Origin: Chelativorans sp. | GTDB taxonomy: Bacteria > Pseudomonadota > Alphaproteobacteria > Rhizobiales > Rhizobiaceae | Assembly: GCF_031180965.1 (NCBI RefSeq) | Contig: NZ_JAPSLH010000006.1 | Coordinates: 150,063 to 214,062, forward strand | DNA: 64,000 bases | Direction of reading: 5' to 3' | Part shown: positions 1 to 10,816 of the stretch, one piece after another | How the letters are laid out: the number at the start of each line of letters is the position of its first letter | How positions within the stretch are numbered: position 1 is the first letter of the stretch | Notes under the pieces: generated by a model | What the model saw: only the letters and a program-made list of their open reading frames with translations | The model's database searches: none | Told to the model about the DNA's origin: nothing | Program-made: the position numbers and the translations under genes

Positions 1-63
1 CCTGGATTCGAACCAGGACTAACGGAGTCAGAGTCCGCTGGTCTACCGTTAACCTATTCCCCA
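1..63 (-). tRNA. tRNA-Gln (anticodon CUG), 3' end cut by window edge
   Basis: Read on the minus strand the gene starts TGGGGAATAGG and carries a five-pair anticodon stem around the loop CTCTGAC, giving anticodon CUG (codon CAG, Gln). A T arm with loop TTCGAAT follows. The acceptor 3' strand lies outside the window, so only about 63 bases are present. The UGGGG 5' acceptor start fits bacterial tRNA-Gln. It is transcribed away from the ppx gene to its right. Confidence 0.9.
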
Positions 64-96
64 GCATCGGCAGCGCGAACCGCGGCACGGCCAAGC

Positions 97-124
97 TATT
101 TAGCCATACCCCCTCAATAGTCAA
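97..124 (-). promoter_or_regulatory. Probable sigma-70 promoter of the tRNA-Gln gene
   Basis: On the minus strand TTGACT (124-119) and TAAATA (102-97) are separated by 16 bases, about 30 bases upstream of the tRNA 5' end. This is a good housekeeping-type promoter at the right distance for a short leader. Position and match are read by eye. Confidence 0.55.
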
Positions 125-401
125 CCCCGGCTCAAATTGCAAACCGACAAGGTCAAGCCGAGGCAGGTTCTGAGAAGAGCTAGCCGCGGCCACACGACGG
201 CAACCCGTCCAGCCCTTGCGGCGACGAAGCCCTACGCGCCGCCGGAACGGGGGGCGGCGCAAAATATGCCGGCGCGGGTGCCGACGCGTTTCCGCTCGGA
301 TGCTATTGGTCGATCACCGCTCCGGTGCTAATCTGCCCACAACGCAAATGTTTAAGCGCCTGCTGCGCGCCCTTGAGGCTGTGCGCGGCGCGGAAGGATC
401 G
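125..401. other. Intergenic region between tRNA-Gln promoter and ppx
   Basis: No convincing gene is seen in this roughly 280-base stretch. An open frame continues upstream from ppx through an in-frame ATG at 348, but the residues before 402 are low-complexity Arg/Ala-rich sequence and look like read-through of a GC-rich leader. The ribosome-binding sequence that best fits the gene, GGAAGGA, sits just before the ATG at 402. Confidence 0.4.
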
Positions 402-1694
402 ATGGTGAACAACCACGAGGAAGGTGACGCGCCAGCCGTCGCGGAGCTGCACTGCGACGGCGCGTCGGCGGCAGTCGGCCATTCGGACGCGCCGGAGTTT
501 GCCCCGTCCGCGACGCGTTCGCAGCCGACTCCACCCAAGCGCCGGCGCCGCAAGAGACGCAGGCGCGGCGTCTTCGTGCGCGAGCCGGAGGAGCAAGCTG
601 TCCGTCCGGCGGCAGTGACCCCGGCGGCGGCGCTTCCTGCGGACGTACGGCGCAGCTTCGCCTATGCTGCGCGTCTAGAGCAACAGGACGCTCTTTATGC
701 CGCGCTCGATCTGGGCACCAACAACTGCCGCCTCCTCGTCGCGACCCCGAGCCGGCCGGGGCAATTCCGCGTCGTCGACGCCTTCTCTCGCATCGTGCGG
801 CTGGGCGAAGGCCTCGCCGCGAGCGGCAGGCTGAGCGATGCAGCCATGGAGCGGGCCGTTGACGCGCTTGCGGTCTGCGCACAAAAGCTTACCGGCCGCC
901 AGCTCAGCGGCGTGCGCATGATCGCCACGGAAGCTTGCCGGTCGGCGGCGAACGGGCAGGATTTCCTCAAAAGGGTCCGCCGGGAGACCGGGCTTGAACT
1001 TGAGATCATCGATCGGCGGACGGAGGCAAGGCTGGCGGTCTCCGGCTGCGGCTCGCTTGTCACCCGCGATACGGATGGGGTCGTGCTGTTCGACATCGGT
1101 GGCGGGTCGTCCGAGATCGCGCTGATCGACCTCTCGCGCCACCGCACGCCGCGGCTTGCCGACCACATCGTCTCCTGGACTTCCCTACCCACGGGCGTCG
1201 TGTCGCTTGCCGAGCGGTTCGGCGGGCGGAATGTCACGCGCGAGACCTTCGAAGCCATGATCGCCGACGTGTCGGAGATGCTGGCGCAATTCGACGGCGG
1301 CGGCCGGCTGGCCCACATTACCGCCACCGGCCGGTTCCACCTCCTCGGCACCTCCGGGACGGTGACGACTCTCGCCGGCGTCCATCTCGGCCTGAAGCGC
1401 TATGACCGAAGGCGTGTGGACGGGCTTTGGATGGAGCGCGCTAGCGTCGATCGCATGATAGAGACCATCCTCGGCTGGAGCTTCCATGAGCGGAAAGCCA
1501 ATCCGTGCATCGGCTCGGAGCGCGCAGACCTCGTGCTCGCCGGCTGTGCCATCCTGGAAGCGATCCGCCGCCACTGGCCGGCCGAGCGCCTGCGCGTTGC
1601 CGACCGGGGCTTGCGCGAGGGCATGCTGAACGAGATGATGGCGCGCGACGGCGTCTGGCGGCGCCGGAAGCGCGTGGAGGCCGAGCCGGCGTGA
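402..1694 (+). CDS. ppx: Ppx/GppA-family exopolyphosphatase / pppGpp phosphatase
   Basis: This 430-residue cytoplasmic phosphatase belongs to the actin-like ASKHA superfamily, whose members remove phosphate from polyphosphate or pppGpp. The first phosphate loop, [11 protein letters not shown], is at about residues 102-112, and the second, [10 protein letters not shown], is at 230-239. The N-terminal hundred residues are an unusual Pro/Arg-rich extension with a very basic run near residue 48 and are probably disordered. The ATG at 402 is preferred because GGAAGGA precedes it; ATG 348 is possible. The stop overlaps the GTG start of rlmE, an arrangement common in alphaproteobacteria. The sequence does not separate Ppx from GppA activity. 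Confidence 0.88.
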   Translation: MVNNHEEGDAPAVAELHCDGASAAVGHSDAPEFAPSATRSQPTPPKRRRRKRRRRGVFVREPEEQAVRPAAVTPAAALPADVRRSFAYAARLEQQDALYAALDLGTNNCRLLVATPSRPGQFRVVDAFSRIVRLGEGLAASGRLSDAAMERAVDALAVCAQKLTGRQLSGVRMIATEACRSAANGQDFLKRVRRETGLELEIIDRRTEARLAVSGCGSLVTRDTDGVVLFDIGGGSSEIALIDLSRHRTPRLADHIVSWTSLPTGVVSLAERFGGRNVTRETFEAMIADVSEMLAQFDGGGRLAHITATGRFHLLGTSGTVTTLAGVHLGLKRYDRRRVDGLWMERASVDRMIETILGWSFHERKANPCIGSERADLVLAGCAILEAIRRHWPAERLRVADRGLREGMLNEMMARDGVWRRRKRVEAEPA

Positions 1695-2401
1695 CCAAGG
1701 AGAAGAAAGCAGGCTCCGGCGCCCGCCTCCTGAAGACGCGGGTGAAAAAAAAGCGGGGCCTGAAAAGCTCCTCGCGCCGCTGGCTCGAACGGCACCTGAA
1801 TGATCCTTATGTCCGCCGTGCCAACGCGGAAGGCATGCGCTCCCGCGCCGCCTACAAGCTGATCGAGATCGACGAGCGGCACCGTATACTGGCCCCTGGC
1901 ATGAAAGTGATCGATCTGGGCGCCGCGCCGGGCGGCTGGAGTCAGGTGGCGGCGGCCCGTGTGAAGTCCGATCCGGCCCGGCCTAACGTCATTGGTATCG
2001 ATTACTTGGAGATGGATCCGGTTCCGGGCGCGATGATCCTGCGGATGGATTTTCTCGAGCCGCAAGCGCCCGCGCGCCTGATCGAACTCCTGGAGGGGGC
2101 GCCCGACGTGGTTTTGTCCGACATGGCGGCTCCCACTACTGGTCATCGGCGCACGGACCACCTGCGCACGATGCAGCTATGCGAGGCGGCAGCCGACTTC
2201 GCCATCGCGGTGCTGAAGCCCGGCGGGCATTTTCTCGCGAAAACCTTCCAGGGCGGAACGGAAGCCGAGATGCTCAACCGCCTGAAGCGCAGCTTCCACG
2301 CGGTCCATCACGTGAAGCCGCCAGCCTCGCGCGACGAGTCGGTGGAGCTCTATCTCCTCGCCAAAGGGTTCAGGGGCGTGGATCAAACGGAGGAGGGCTG
2401 A
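1691..2401 (+). CDS. rlmE: 23S rRNA (uridine-2'-O)-methyltransferase RlmE
   Basis: This 236-residue RrmJ/FtsJ-type methyltransferase modifies U2552 of 23S rRNA late in 50S assembly. The SAM-binding motif [13 protein letters not shown] is at 73-85, and the K-D-K-E catalytic tetrad is visible as K56, D144, K184 and E219. A Lys/Arg-rich N-terminal segment (residues 1-35) is typical of the alphaproteobacterial form. The start is GTG at 1691, overlapping the ppx stop by four bases (GTGA), which indicates translational coupling. A longer open frame upstream is a shadow of ppx. The 3' end overlaps the convergent MFS gene by 19 bases. Confidence 0.95.
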   Translation: MTKEKKAGSGARLLKTRVKKKRGLKSSSRRWLERHLNDPYVRRANAEGMRSRAAYKLIEIDERHRILAPGMKVIDLGAAPGGWSQVAAARVKSDPARPNVIGIDYLEMDPVPGAMILRMDFLEPQAPARLIELLEGAPDVVLSDMAAPTTGHRRTDHLRTMQLCEAAADFAIAVLKPGGHFLAKTFQGGTEAEMLNRLKRSFHAVHHVKPPASRDESVELYLLAKGFRGVDQTEEG

Positions 2402-3822
2402 GAGGCCCGCTCGGCCGCGAGCGCCTGATCCGCTTCCCGAACGGCCCGGCTCTTGTGGCCGGTGACCGCACTGCCTGTGTCGGCGGGCAGCGACAGGAAT
2501 GGCACCACAGCAAGCGCCGACAGAAGCGCCACGAAGACGAAGGCGTTGACGAAGGCCCCGTGGCCTAGCGGCGCGCCCGTTAGATAGCCGGTAACTTCCA
2601 GAACGCCGCCACCGACGGCAACGCCCATGGCGATGCTGATCTGCTGGCTCGCGGCGGAGATGGCCGTGGCCTGCGCCACCTCGCGATCGCTGATCTCGGC
2701 AAACACGAGGGCGTTGTTCGAGGTAAAAAAGAGTGACCGGAAGAAGCCGGCCGCCACAAGCACGGCGAAGATCGCGGCATGCGGCGTCGCCGGGGTGAAG
2801 AGCGCGTTGGCCCCTATAAGCGCGCTGCCGAGGACGGCCGCCACCACAAGGGTCGGCCGAAAGCCGGCCGTTCTCAGCGCCGTGCTTGCAGCGAACTTCA
2901 TGGCGATTGCACCGAGGGCGGAGGCGAAGGTGAGGAGGCCTGACTGGAACGGGGACAGGCCGAATCCGATCTGGAACATCAGCGGCAACAGGAAGGGCAC
3001 GGCGCCGACGCCGATGCGGAAAAGCGAGCCACCGATGATGGCGGCGCGAAAAGCCCTGTTGGAGAAAAGCCGCAGGTCGAGCACCGGATTTGCCGCGCGG
3101 CGGGCATGGAGGACGAAGAGCCATGCCATCAGCAGACCCGTGAGCGCGACGGCTATTCCCACCGCCGGCGGCAGCGCAGGCAGGCTAACGACCGAAAGCC
3201 CGAAGACGATGCCCGCGGCGGCCAAACCCGCCAACCCGAAGCCGACAAAGTCGAGCCTCTCGCGCGGCTCTGGCGGGAAGTCCGGCAGAACGCGGCCGGA
3301 CACGGCAATTCCGATCAGCCCGATGGGCACATTGATCAGAAAGATCCAGTGCCACGAGAAATAGGTGGTGATGAAACCGCCGAGCGGCGGCCCGGCAACC
3401 GGGCCTATAAGCGCGGGTATGCTGAGCCAGGCCATTGCGGAGATGAGCTGGTTGCGCGGCGTGGCCCTGACGAGGACAAGACGGGCGACGGGGGTCATCA
3501 TGGCGCCCCCCATACCTTCCACGAAGCGCGCCAGCACGAAGGCGAAGAGCGAGTTCGAGAAGGCGCAGGCGATGGAGCCGAGTACGAAGACCGCGATCGC
3601 CATACGGAATACGCGCTTCGCGCCGAACCGGTCCGCCATCCATCCGCTGATGGGGATGAAGATGGCGAGGGCGACCAGATAGGTGGTGAGCGCAAGCTTA
3701 AGGGTGACTGGATTGGTGCCGATATCCTGCGCGATCGCCGGCAGCGCGGTGGCGATAACCGTCGAATCCATTTGCTCCATGAAAAGGGCGACGGCGAGCA
3801 CCAGCGGCAGCGTTCGGTTCAA
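2383..3822 (-). CDS. DHA2-family MFS drug exporter (EmrB/QacA type)
   Basis: This protein of about 479 residues has many hydrophobic segments, consistent with the 14-helix DHA2 proton antiporters that export drugs or toxic metabolites. The N-terminal signature [20 protein letters not shown] is the DHA2 motif D. The loop [13 protein letters not shown] is MFS motif A, and a motif-C-like PVAGPPLGG follows. The frame is open to 3897, but TTG at 3822 has a purine-rich AGAGAAGAGA just upstream and gives the normal family N terminus. No membrane-fusion partner (EmrA) is adjacent. The substrate cannot be read from the sequence. Confidence 0.87.
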   Translation of the reverse strand: MNRTLPLVLAVALFMEQMDSTVIATALPAIAQDIGTNPVTLKLALTTYLVALAIFIPISGWMADRFGAKRVFRMAIAVFVLGSIACAFSNSLFAFVLARFVEGMGGAMMTPVARLVLVRATPRNQLISAMAWLSIPALIGPVAGPPLGGFITTYFSWHWIFLINVPIGLIGIAVSGRVLPDFPPEPRERLDFVGFGLAGLAAAGIVFGLSVVSLPALPPAVGIAVALTGLLMAWLFVLHARRAANPVLDLRLFSNRAFRAAIIGGSLFRIGVGAVPFLLPLMFQIGFGLSPFQSGLLTFASALGAIAMKFAASTALRTAGFRPTLVVAAVLGSALIGANALFTPATPHAAIFAVLVAAGFFRSLFFTSNNALVFAEISDREVAQATAISAASQQISIAMGVAVGGGVLEVTGYLTGAPLGHGAFVNAFVFVALLSALAVVPFLSLPADTGSAVTGHKSRAVREADQALAAERASQPSSV

Positions 3823-4004
3823 CGGTCTCTTCTCTGTCGTGGGACGGATTTGCCGTCCCGCTAGGGGGAGGGGAGGATGATAAGCCGGCCTTACCACAAA
3901 TAATGCGTTTATGCAGGGCGGGAAGCGCAGGGACTCCCTTTCAGCGCTACGCCGGAACCCCCGCGCGATCTATCCGTTTCCGACCTGCCGCTGAGGAGGA
4001 AGGG

Positions 4005-4793
4005 GTGAGCATCACCGCAGAAATCCGTCCTGAAGATAACCGCGCGCAGCTCAGCTGTGCCGGCGGCCTGCTCGGCTTCGCCATCGGCGGGTTCTTCGAC
4101 GGAATTCTGCTCCATCAGATCTTGCAGTGGCATCATCTCCTTTCCGGCCTTGAGGGCGGGCGCTTCGGCGACCTGCGCTTCCAGATCCTGGCCGACGGGC
4201 TGTTCCACCTCCTGATATATGTGCTCGCCCTGATCGGGCTTTTCCTGCTGTGGCGTTCGCGGAGGAATTTTGCGGGACATTCGGGCGGCAGGCTCTTCCT
4301 CGCGGACGCGCTGATCGGGTTCGGTGCATGGCACGTGCTCGACGGCATCGTCTCGCATTGGATCCTTGGCATTCACCGCATCCGAATGGATTCGGAAATG
4401 CCGCTCTTTTGGGACCTGCTTTGGTTCGTCGTCTTCGGTCTTGTTTTTATCGCCGCAGGTTGGCGCCTTCGCCGCCGCGGAGGAATTTTTGAGGGCGGCG
4501 GGGCGATGCCTGCCGCGGTCGCGGTACTGGCAATCCTGTCGGGAGCGGCCGCTGCGCTTCCGCCCTCGCAGGGTTCAACTGTCCTTGTCGTCTTCCGCCC
4601 TGGACTTTCGCCTGAACAGGCGCTGGTCGCCATAGCTGGAGTGGATGGGCGGCTTATGTGGTCCGACAGTTCCGACCAGGTCTGGGCCGTTGCCTTGCCG
4701 GAGGGTGCCGGGGTGCTCGACCTTTATCGCGACGGGGCGCTGCTCGTCAGCGGCTCGCCCGTCCTGGCGGGCTGCCTCAACTGGTTCCGCTAG
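4005..4793 (+). CDS. DUF2243 membrane protein with extra C-terminal domain
   Basis: This 262-residue inner-membrane protein is of unknown function. Residues 15-165 match what I know of DUF2243: a GGFFDGILLHQILQWHH segment in the first helix, three further helices, and conserved His residues that could bind metal or heme. After a short basic linker comes a hydrophobic segment (about 168-188) and then a roughly 75-residue soluble tail that is not part of DUF2243. The GTG at 4005 follows the strong ribosome-binding sequence GAGGAAGG. The open frame upstream to 3903 lacks such a signal. It is divergent from the MFS gene. Confidence 0.75.
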   Translation: MSITAEIRPEDNRAQLSCAGGLLGFAIGGFFDGILLHQILQWHHLLSGLEGGRFGDLRFQILADGLFHLLIYVLALIGLFLLWRSRRNFAGHSGGRLFLADALIGFGAWHVLDGIVSHWILGIHRIRMDSEMPLFWDLLWFVVFGLVFIAAGWRLRRRGGIFEGGGAMPAAVAVLAILSGAAAALPPSQGSTVLVVFRPGLSPEQALVAIAGVDGRLMWSDSSDQVWAVALPEGAGVLDLYRDGALLVSGSPVLAGCLNWFR

Positions 4794-4885
4794 GCTGGGC
4801 GCATTTGCGCAGCATGGGCAGCCGGCCCCGCCTTCCCATCTTGAAGCAGACGTGGTACCAGCCCTTGCCAATCCGCAAAGGGTAA

Positions 4886-6454
<1,569 letters not shown>

Positions 6455-6501
6455 GCCGGGTTTCTTCTGAAGGTTTTCTGGGCGCTGAGAGCGTTGTGGT
6501 T

Positions 6502-7284
6502 CTAACGGGCCGGGGCGCAGGCCGTGAGCACTGTCGCCAGCAGCTTTGCCCAATAGCCGGCGGTTTCGCCGGTGATCAGGTCGTTGCGAATCTCGAACTC
6601 GACGCAGGGGAGACCGCGCTTTTCTCCATGGACGGGTATCGCGTAGTCGGTGTCGTCGCTGACCTTGTAGGGCTCGTTGATTCCGACCGTATGATCGGTG
6701 GTCTCCTGCAGCCATCGCGCTACGGCAGGGGCGAACTCCCGGTCCCGGTTGTAAAGCACGCCGATCTCCCACGGACGCTGTACCCCCAGAAAAACCGGCG
6801 TGAATGTGTGGATGGTGGCAAGCACCGTCGGCCTGCCCTCCGCCTGCCGTCGATCGAGGAAGGCGGTCACGGCGTCGTGGAAAGGCCAGAAGATCGCCTC
6901 CGCCCGTGCCTGTCGCGCGGCCTCGCTCAGCGCGACATTGCCGGGGATCTGGGTCGCCTCGCTCACCTCCGGCGCAAAGCTCGGCACGTCCGGCCGGCGG
7001 TTGCAGTCGCAGACGAGGCGCGAATAGCGCTGCATGAAGAGCGGCGCGTCGAGCATGTCCGAGAGGGCGACCGCCACCGCTCTTGCGCCGATATCCCACG
7101 CGATATGCCGGACAAGATCCTCCTCACCGAGGCCTAGCGTGCCGAGCGAGCGCGGCATGAGCCTGCCGGCGTGTTCGCATATCAGCACGAAGCCGGACCG
7201 TCCCTGCTCGTTTCGCGTTTCCAGCGGATGCGGCTCGTCGGGGGCTAGGATGATTGTCTGCTTTGGCGCGGTAAGGCTCGTCAC
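6502..7284 (-). CDS. N-formylglutamate amidohydrolase family protein
   Basis: This 260-residue hydrolase of the FGase family (Pfam PF05013) would release formate from N-formyl-glutamate or a related N-acyl amino acid. Characteristic stretches are FVLICEHAGR near residue 32, the metal-site-like RLVCDCNR (about 90-97), an IHTFTPVF segment and a late EIRNDL. It is transcribed away from the liv operon, and the intergenic region holds a copy of the putative RpiR motif (7299-7319). I therefore place it in the same catabolic locus rather than in histidine degradation, because no hut genes are nearby. The true substrate is unknown. Confidence 0.85.
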   Translation of the reverse strand: MTSLTAPKQTIILAPDEPHPLETRNEQGRSGFVLICEHAGRLMPRSLGTLGLGEEDLVRHIAWDIGARAVAVALSDMLDAPLFMQRYSRLVCDCNRRPDVPSFAPEVSEATQIPGNVALSEAARQARAEAIFWPFHDAVTAFLDRRQAEGRPTVLATIHTFTPVFLGVQRPWEIGVLYNRDREFAPAVARWLQETTDHTVGINEPYKVSDDTDYAIPVHGEKRGLPCVEFEIRNDLITGETAGYWAKLLATVLTACAPAR

Positions 7285-7298
7285 GGGCGTGCTCCAGC

Positions 7299-7319
7299 GG
7301 ATGTATCAAATCGTACAAA
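7299..7319. promoter_or_regulatory. Putative RpiR operator, copy 1
   Basis: GGATGTATCAAATC followed two bases later by ACAAA occurs here between the divergent FGase gene and livG. It recurs almost unchanged at 13682-13702 between rpiR and the liv-type binding-protein gene. The core TGTA-N8-TACA is dyad-like. A TTGACG hexamer that could be the -35 of livG lies about 33 bases downstream. The assignment to the RpiR protein is inferred from the shared location, not shown. Confidence 0.5.
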
Positions 7320-7404
7320 TCCCGCTTACAATTGCAATCTGTATCTTTTTGTTGACGGCTCCGCGAGGCTCGCTATCGTCGCGGAAGGCTTTCTGGGGAC
7401 GAGC

Positions 7405-8193
7405 GTGACGGAAGCGATCATCGAGGCACATGGTCTGAGCAGGATCTTCGGCGGGCTCGTCGCCGTGGACGGCTACGGCTTACGCCTGGCCGGCGGCGAA
7501 CTTGTCGGCCTCATCGGCCCCAACGGCGCCGGGAAGACGACCGCCTTCAACCTGCTCACGGGCGTGCTGAAGCCCAGCGCCGGAAGGATACTGATACGGG
7601 GACAGGATCTTACGGGCGCCAGGCCGCATGTCCTGGCGCGGGCAGGGGTGGCGCGCACATTCCAGAACATTCGCCTTTTCAGCGACCTCAGCGCGTTGGA
7701 AAATGTCATGTGCGGCGGTCATATGCGGCATGGCTCCTCACTGATCAAAACCCTTGCACAACTGCCCGCGTTCTGGCGCAGCGAGAAGCTGATCGCGCGC
7801 CGCGCGGCGGAGATCATCGATCGGACGGGCTTGTCCGCGCTGGCCTACAGGCGCGCCGGCGATCTTTCCTATGGCGATCAGCGCCGGGTGGAGATCGCAA
7901 GGGCGCTGGCCACCGAGCCTGCCGCCCTTCTCTTGGACGAGCCCGCGGCAGGCCTGAACCCCAGCGAGACGCAGAAGCTCGTCGAGCTCATCCGCCGTAT
8001 CAACGAGGATATGGGGGTGAGCGTGCTGGTGGTGGAGCATGACATGCGGCTGGTGATGGGGCTCTGTCGGCGCGTGCAGGTGCTGAACCGGGGCAAGCTC
8101 GTTGCCGAGGGTACCCCGGCCGAAGTGCAGGCCGATCCGGCCGTCATAGAAGCCTATCTCGGCACCCGTCGGAAAGCCCTGGCCAATGCTTGA
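7405..8193 (+). CDS. livG: Branched-chain amino acid-type ABC ATPase (LivG-like)
   Basis: This 262-residue cytoplasmic ATPase energises a HAAT-family importer. Walker A GPNGAGKT is at residues 38-45, the LivG-type signature LSYGDQRRVEIARAL is near residue 153, and Walker B LLLDEPAAGLNP follows. The long LivG-specific insertion with AGVARTFQNIRLF precedes the signature. The GTG start at 7405 has GGGGA upstream, and the stop overlaps livF by 8 bases. The solute is not predictable: the neighbours point to an amide or N-acyl amino acid rather than leucine. Confidence 0.9.
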   Translation: MTEAIIEAHGLSRIFGGLVAVDGYGLRLAGGELVGLIGPNGAGKTTAFNLLTGVLKPSAGRILIRGQDLTGARPHVLARAGVARTFQNIRLFSDLSALENVMCGGHMRHGSSLIKTLAQLPAFWRSEKLIARRAAEIIDRTGLSALAYRRAGDLSYGDQRRVEIARALATEPAALLLDEPAAGLNPSETQKLVELIRRINEDMGVSVLVVEHDMRLVMGLCRRVQVLNRGKLVAEGTPAEVQADPAVIEAYLGTRRKALANA

Positions 8194-8908
8194 AGTGCGC
8201 GGTCTCGACGTCTTTCGCGGCGCCACCCATGTGCTGAAGGACGTTTCCTTTAATGTCGCCCGAGGCGAGCTTGCCGCGCTCATCGGGGCGAACGGAGCCG
8301 GCAAGTCCACGACGCTTCTGACGCTTTCGGGGCTGCTTCGCCCGCGCTCGGGTCTAGCGGTCATGCGAACGGAAGGAGGGGAGATCGACCTTACCCGCGC
8401 CAGTGCGGAACGGATCGTACGCGCAGGACTGATCCACTGCCCCGAGGGGCGGCAAATCTTTCAGTCCCTGACGGTCGCGGAGAACTTGGCAATGGGCGCC
8501 TACACCCGCTCCAGGCGAGAGGAGATCGCTGCTGCGACAGCGGAGGTACATGAGCTCTTCCCCATCCTGAAGGAGCGGGCGTCTCTGCCTGCCGGTTCCC
8601 TCTCCGGCGGCGAACAGATGATGCTTGCGATAGGCCGCGCCCTGCTCGCCTCGCCAAAGCTGCTTCTGCTCGACGAGCCCTCCCTGGGCCTGGCGCCCAA
8701 GGTGGTCGAGACGATCTTTGATGTTATTGCGAGGCTGAAGGCGCAGGGAGTGACGATCCTGCTCATCGAGCAGAATGCCGTGATGGCGCTTGAGATCGCC
8801 GACCGTGCCTATGTGATGGAAAACGGGCGCATCGTGCTCGCAGGGGCCGGCCGGGAGCTGATGGACAATGACCGCGTGCGCCAGTCCTATCTGGGGGTCC
8901 CCTTGTGA
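8186..8908 (+). CDS. livF: Branched-chain amino acid-type ABC ATPase (LivF-like)
   Basis: This 240-residue second ATPase of the same importer forms the heterodimeric motor with LivG. Walker A GANGAGKS is at about 34-41, the signature LSGGEQMMLAIGRALL at about 141-156, and Walker B LLLLDEPSLGLAPK follows. The LivF-type C terminus ends shortly after DRVRQSYLGVPL. It starts with ATG inside the 3' end of livG and overlaps livH by four bases, so the set is translationally coupled. Confidence 0.92.
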   Translation: MLEVRGLDVFRGATHVLKDVSFNVARGELAALIGANGAGKSTTLLTLSGLLRPRSGLAVMRTEGGEIDLTRASAERIVRAGLIHCPEGRQIFQSLTVAENLAMGAYTRSRREEIAAATAEVHELFPILKERASLPAGSLSGGEQMMLAIGRALLASPKLLLLDEPSLGLAPKVVETIFDVIARLKAQGVTILLIEQNAVMALEIADRAYVMENGRIVLAGAGRELMDNDRVRQSYLGVPL

Positions 8909-9795
8909 GCCAGTATCTGTTCCAGCAGCTGGTGAACGGCCTGTCGCTTGGGAGCCTCTACGCTCTTGTGGCGATCGGCTTCTCGATGATCTACGGCATC
9001 GTGCGGTTGATCAATTTCGCTCATGGCGACCTTGTGATGATAGGCGCCTTTTCCACCCTGGCGATGATCGCCGTTGGCGTCCCCTGGCCGCTGATCCTCG
9101 TCTTCGTCCTGATGATCGGCGCAGTAGCGGGCATGCTGATCGAGAGCGTCGTCTTCCGTCCGATCCGCGGCGCGCCGCAGGTGACCGGCTTCATCGCCAC
9201 GCTAGCCGTCTCGATCGTCATCCAGAACAGTGCGCTGTTGCTGCTCACAGGGCAGCAGCGCAACTTCGTCTTCCCTGCCTTCATGCGCCAGCGCGTGCCG
9301 CTCGGCGGCGTCAGCGCCTCGCTGACGGATATGGTCATCATCTGCCTGACGCTGCTGTTGATCGCTATCCTCTTCTTCATCGTCTACCGTACGCGGCTAG
9401 GCACCGCCATGCGGGCGACGGCGGAGAACCTGATGGCGGCCCGCCTGATGGGTGTTTCCGTCAATCGGACGATCCTCGCCGCCTTCGCGATTGGCAGCGC
9501 GCTCGCGGCCGTCGCCGGCGTGTTCTGGGGCGGCAAGTTCGGACAGATCGATCCGCTCCTCGGCTTTGTTCCCGGTTTGAAGGCCTTCGTCGCCTGTGTG
9601 ATCGGCGGCGTCGGCTCTCTCGGCGGCGCGATGCTTGGCGGCTACATTCTGGGCCTTGCGGAGGTCCTCTTCGTTGGTCTTCTGCCTCAGGAGCTCTCCG
9701 GCTATCGCGACGCGTTCGTATTCCTGCTCCTCATCGTCATCCTTCTCGTCAAGCCTTCCGGACTGTTCGTGCGCCATGTCGAAGACCGTGCCTGA
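8905..9795 (+). CDS. livH: Branched-chain amino acid-type ABC permease (LivH-like)
   Basis: This 296-residue inner-membrane permease has about eight hydrophobic segments. It begins with the family-typical QQLVNGLSLGSLYALVAIGF, and an INFAHGDLVMIGAF segment follows. The cytoplasmic coupling loop TRLGTAMRATAENLMAARLMGV sits at about residues 156-177. GTG 8905 overlaps the livF stop (GTGA). It pairs with LivM to form the translocation channel. Confidence 0.93.
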   Translation: MSQYLFQQLVNGLSLGSLYALVAIGFSMIYGIVRLINFAHGDLVMIGAFSTLAMIAVGVPWPLILVFVLMIGAVAGMLIESVVFRPIRGAPQVTGFIATLAVSIVIQNSALLLLTGQQRNFVFPAFMRQRVPLGGVSASLTDMVIICLTLLLIAILFFIVYRTRLGTAMRATAENLMAARLMGVSVNRTILAAFAIGSALAAVAGVFWGGKFGQIDPLLGFVPGLKAFVACVIGGVGSLGGAMLGGYILGLAEVLFVGLLPQELSGYRDAFVFLLLIVILLVKPSGLFVRHVEDRA

Positions 9796-10816
9796 CGAGA
9801 CCCCGCTGCCCATTCGAGGCTTTGCGGCCGCTGCTTTAGTCGCGGCCGCCGCCGCTGCCGCGGTGTGGCTCGCCCAGGCAAGCCTTAGCGACTATGTCGT
9901 CACGCTGCTGGCTGTGCTCTTCCTCAACGCGGCTCTTGCCGTTTCGCTGAACTTCACCAACGGCTTCACCGGCCTTTTCTCGCTTGGCCATCCAGCCTTC
10001 ATGACCATCGGCGCCTACGTGGCGGCGATCCTAACCTTTCCGGAACGCCGCAAGGGCACGATGCTGCCGGGCCTGCCCGAGTTCCTCGCCACGACCGAGC
10101 TTTCGCTGCTGCCGGCTATTCTGATCGCCGGCGCCGTGGCCGCAGTGGTAGCGCTGATTGTGGGATTCCCGGTTCTCCGGCTCCGCGGCCACTATCTGGC
10201 AGTGGCGACGCTGGGGCTGATCGTGATCATCCAGAGTCTCGCGACCAATTGGGACACCATCACGCGTGGCGGCTCGGGCCTGAGCGGCATTCCCCGCCTC
10301 ACCGGCATCTGGTGGGCATTCGGTTTCATGCTCGTGGTGATCGCCGCTGCCTGGCGCATTAAGTTCTCTTCACTCGGGCGCGCCATGATGGCCACGCGCG
10401 AGAACGAACTTGCGGCGGAATGCGTCGGCATCGATACGGTGAGGGTCCGGATGCTGGCTTTCGTGCTCGGCGCATTTTTTGCCGCGGTCGCTGGCGCACT
10501 GCTTGTCCATCTGATCAGCGTGGTGACGCCAAGAACCTACTCCGTCCTGCTTGCGTTCAACCTGGTGGTGATGGTGGTGATCGGCGGTTCGGGAAGCATC
10601 ATCGGCGCGGTGATCGCCGCATCCGCGATTACCGTTCTGTCGGAGGCGTTGCGGCCGGTGGAGGAATCGGTGGGCCTTTACGGCATGAGCCAGGTGATAG
10701 TGGCGCTGGCGCTCATCCTGGTCCTATACCTTCGCCCGCAAGGCCTGTTCGGCAGTGGCGAACCGATGATCGTGCGGCGCCTTTTCGGAGGAGATCGGTT
10801 TGGGCAGACCCCGTGA
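9776..10816 (+). CDS. livM: Branched-chain amino acid-type ABC permease (LivM-like)
   Basis: This 346-residue permease partner has multiple transmembrane segments. The SLNFTNGFTGLFSLGHPAFM region and a coupling loop SLGRAMMATRENELAAECVG mark the LivM family. The start ATG at 9776 lies 20 bases inside livH; a longer open frame upstream is the livH shadow. The 3' end overlaps the first cysteine hydrolase by 17 bases, tying the transporter to a hydrolytic enzyme in one transcript. Confidence 0.92.
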   Translation: MSKTVPDETPLPIRGFAAAALVAAAAAAAVWLAQASLSDYVVTLLAVLFLNAALAVSLNFTNGFTGLFSLGHPAFMTIGAYVAAILTFPERRKGTMLPGLPEFLATTELSLLPAILIAGAVAAVVALIVGFPVLRLRGHYLAVATLGLIVIIQSLATNWDTITRGGSGLSGIPRLTGIWWAFGFMLVVIAAAWRIKFSSLGRAMMATRENELAAECVGIDTVRVRMLAFVLGAFFAAVAGALLVHLISVVTPRTYSVLLAFNLVVMVVIGGSGSIIGAVIAASAITVLSEALRPVEESVGLYGMSQVIVALALILVLYLRPQGLFGSGEPMIVRRLFGGDRFGQTP

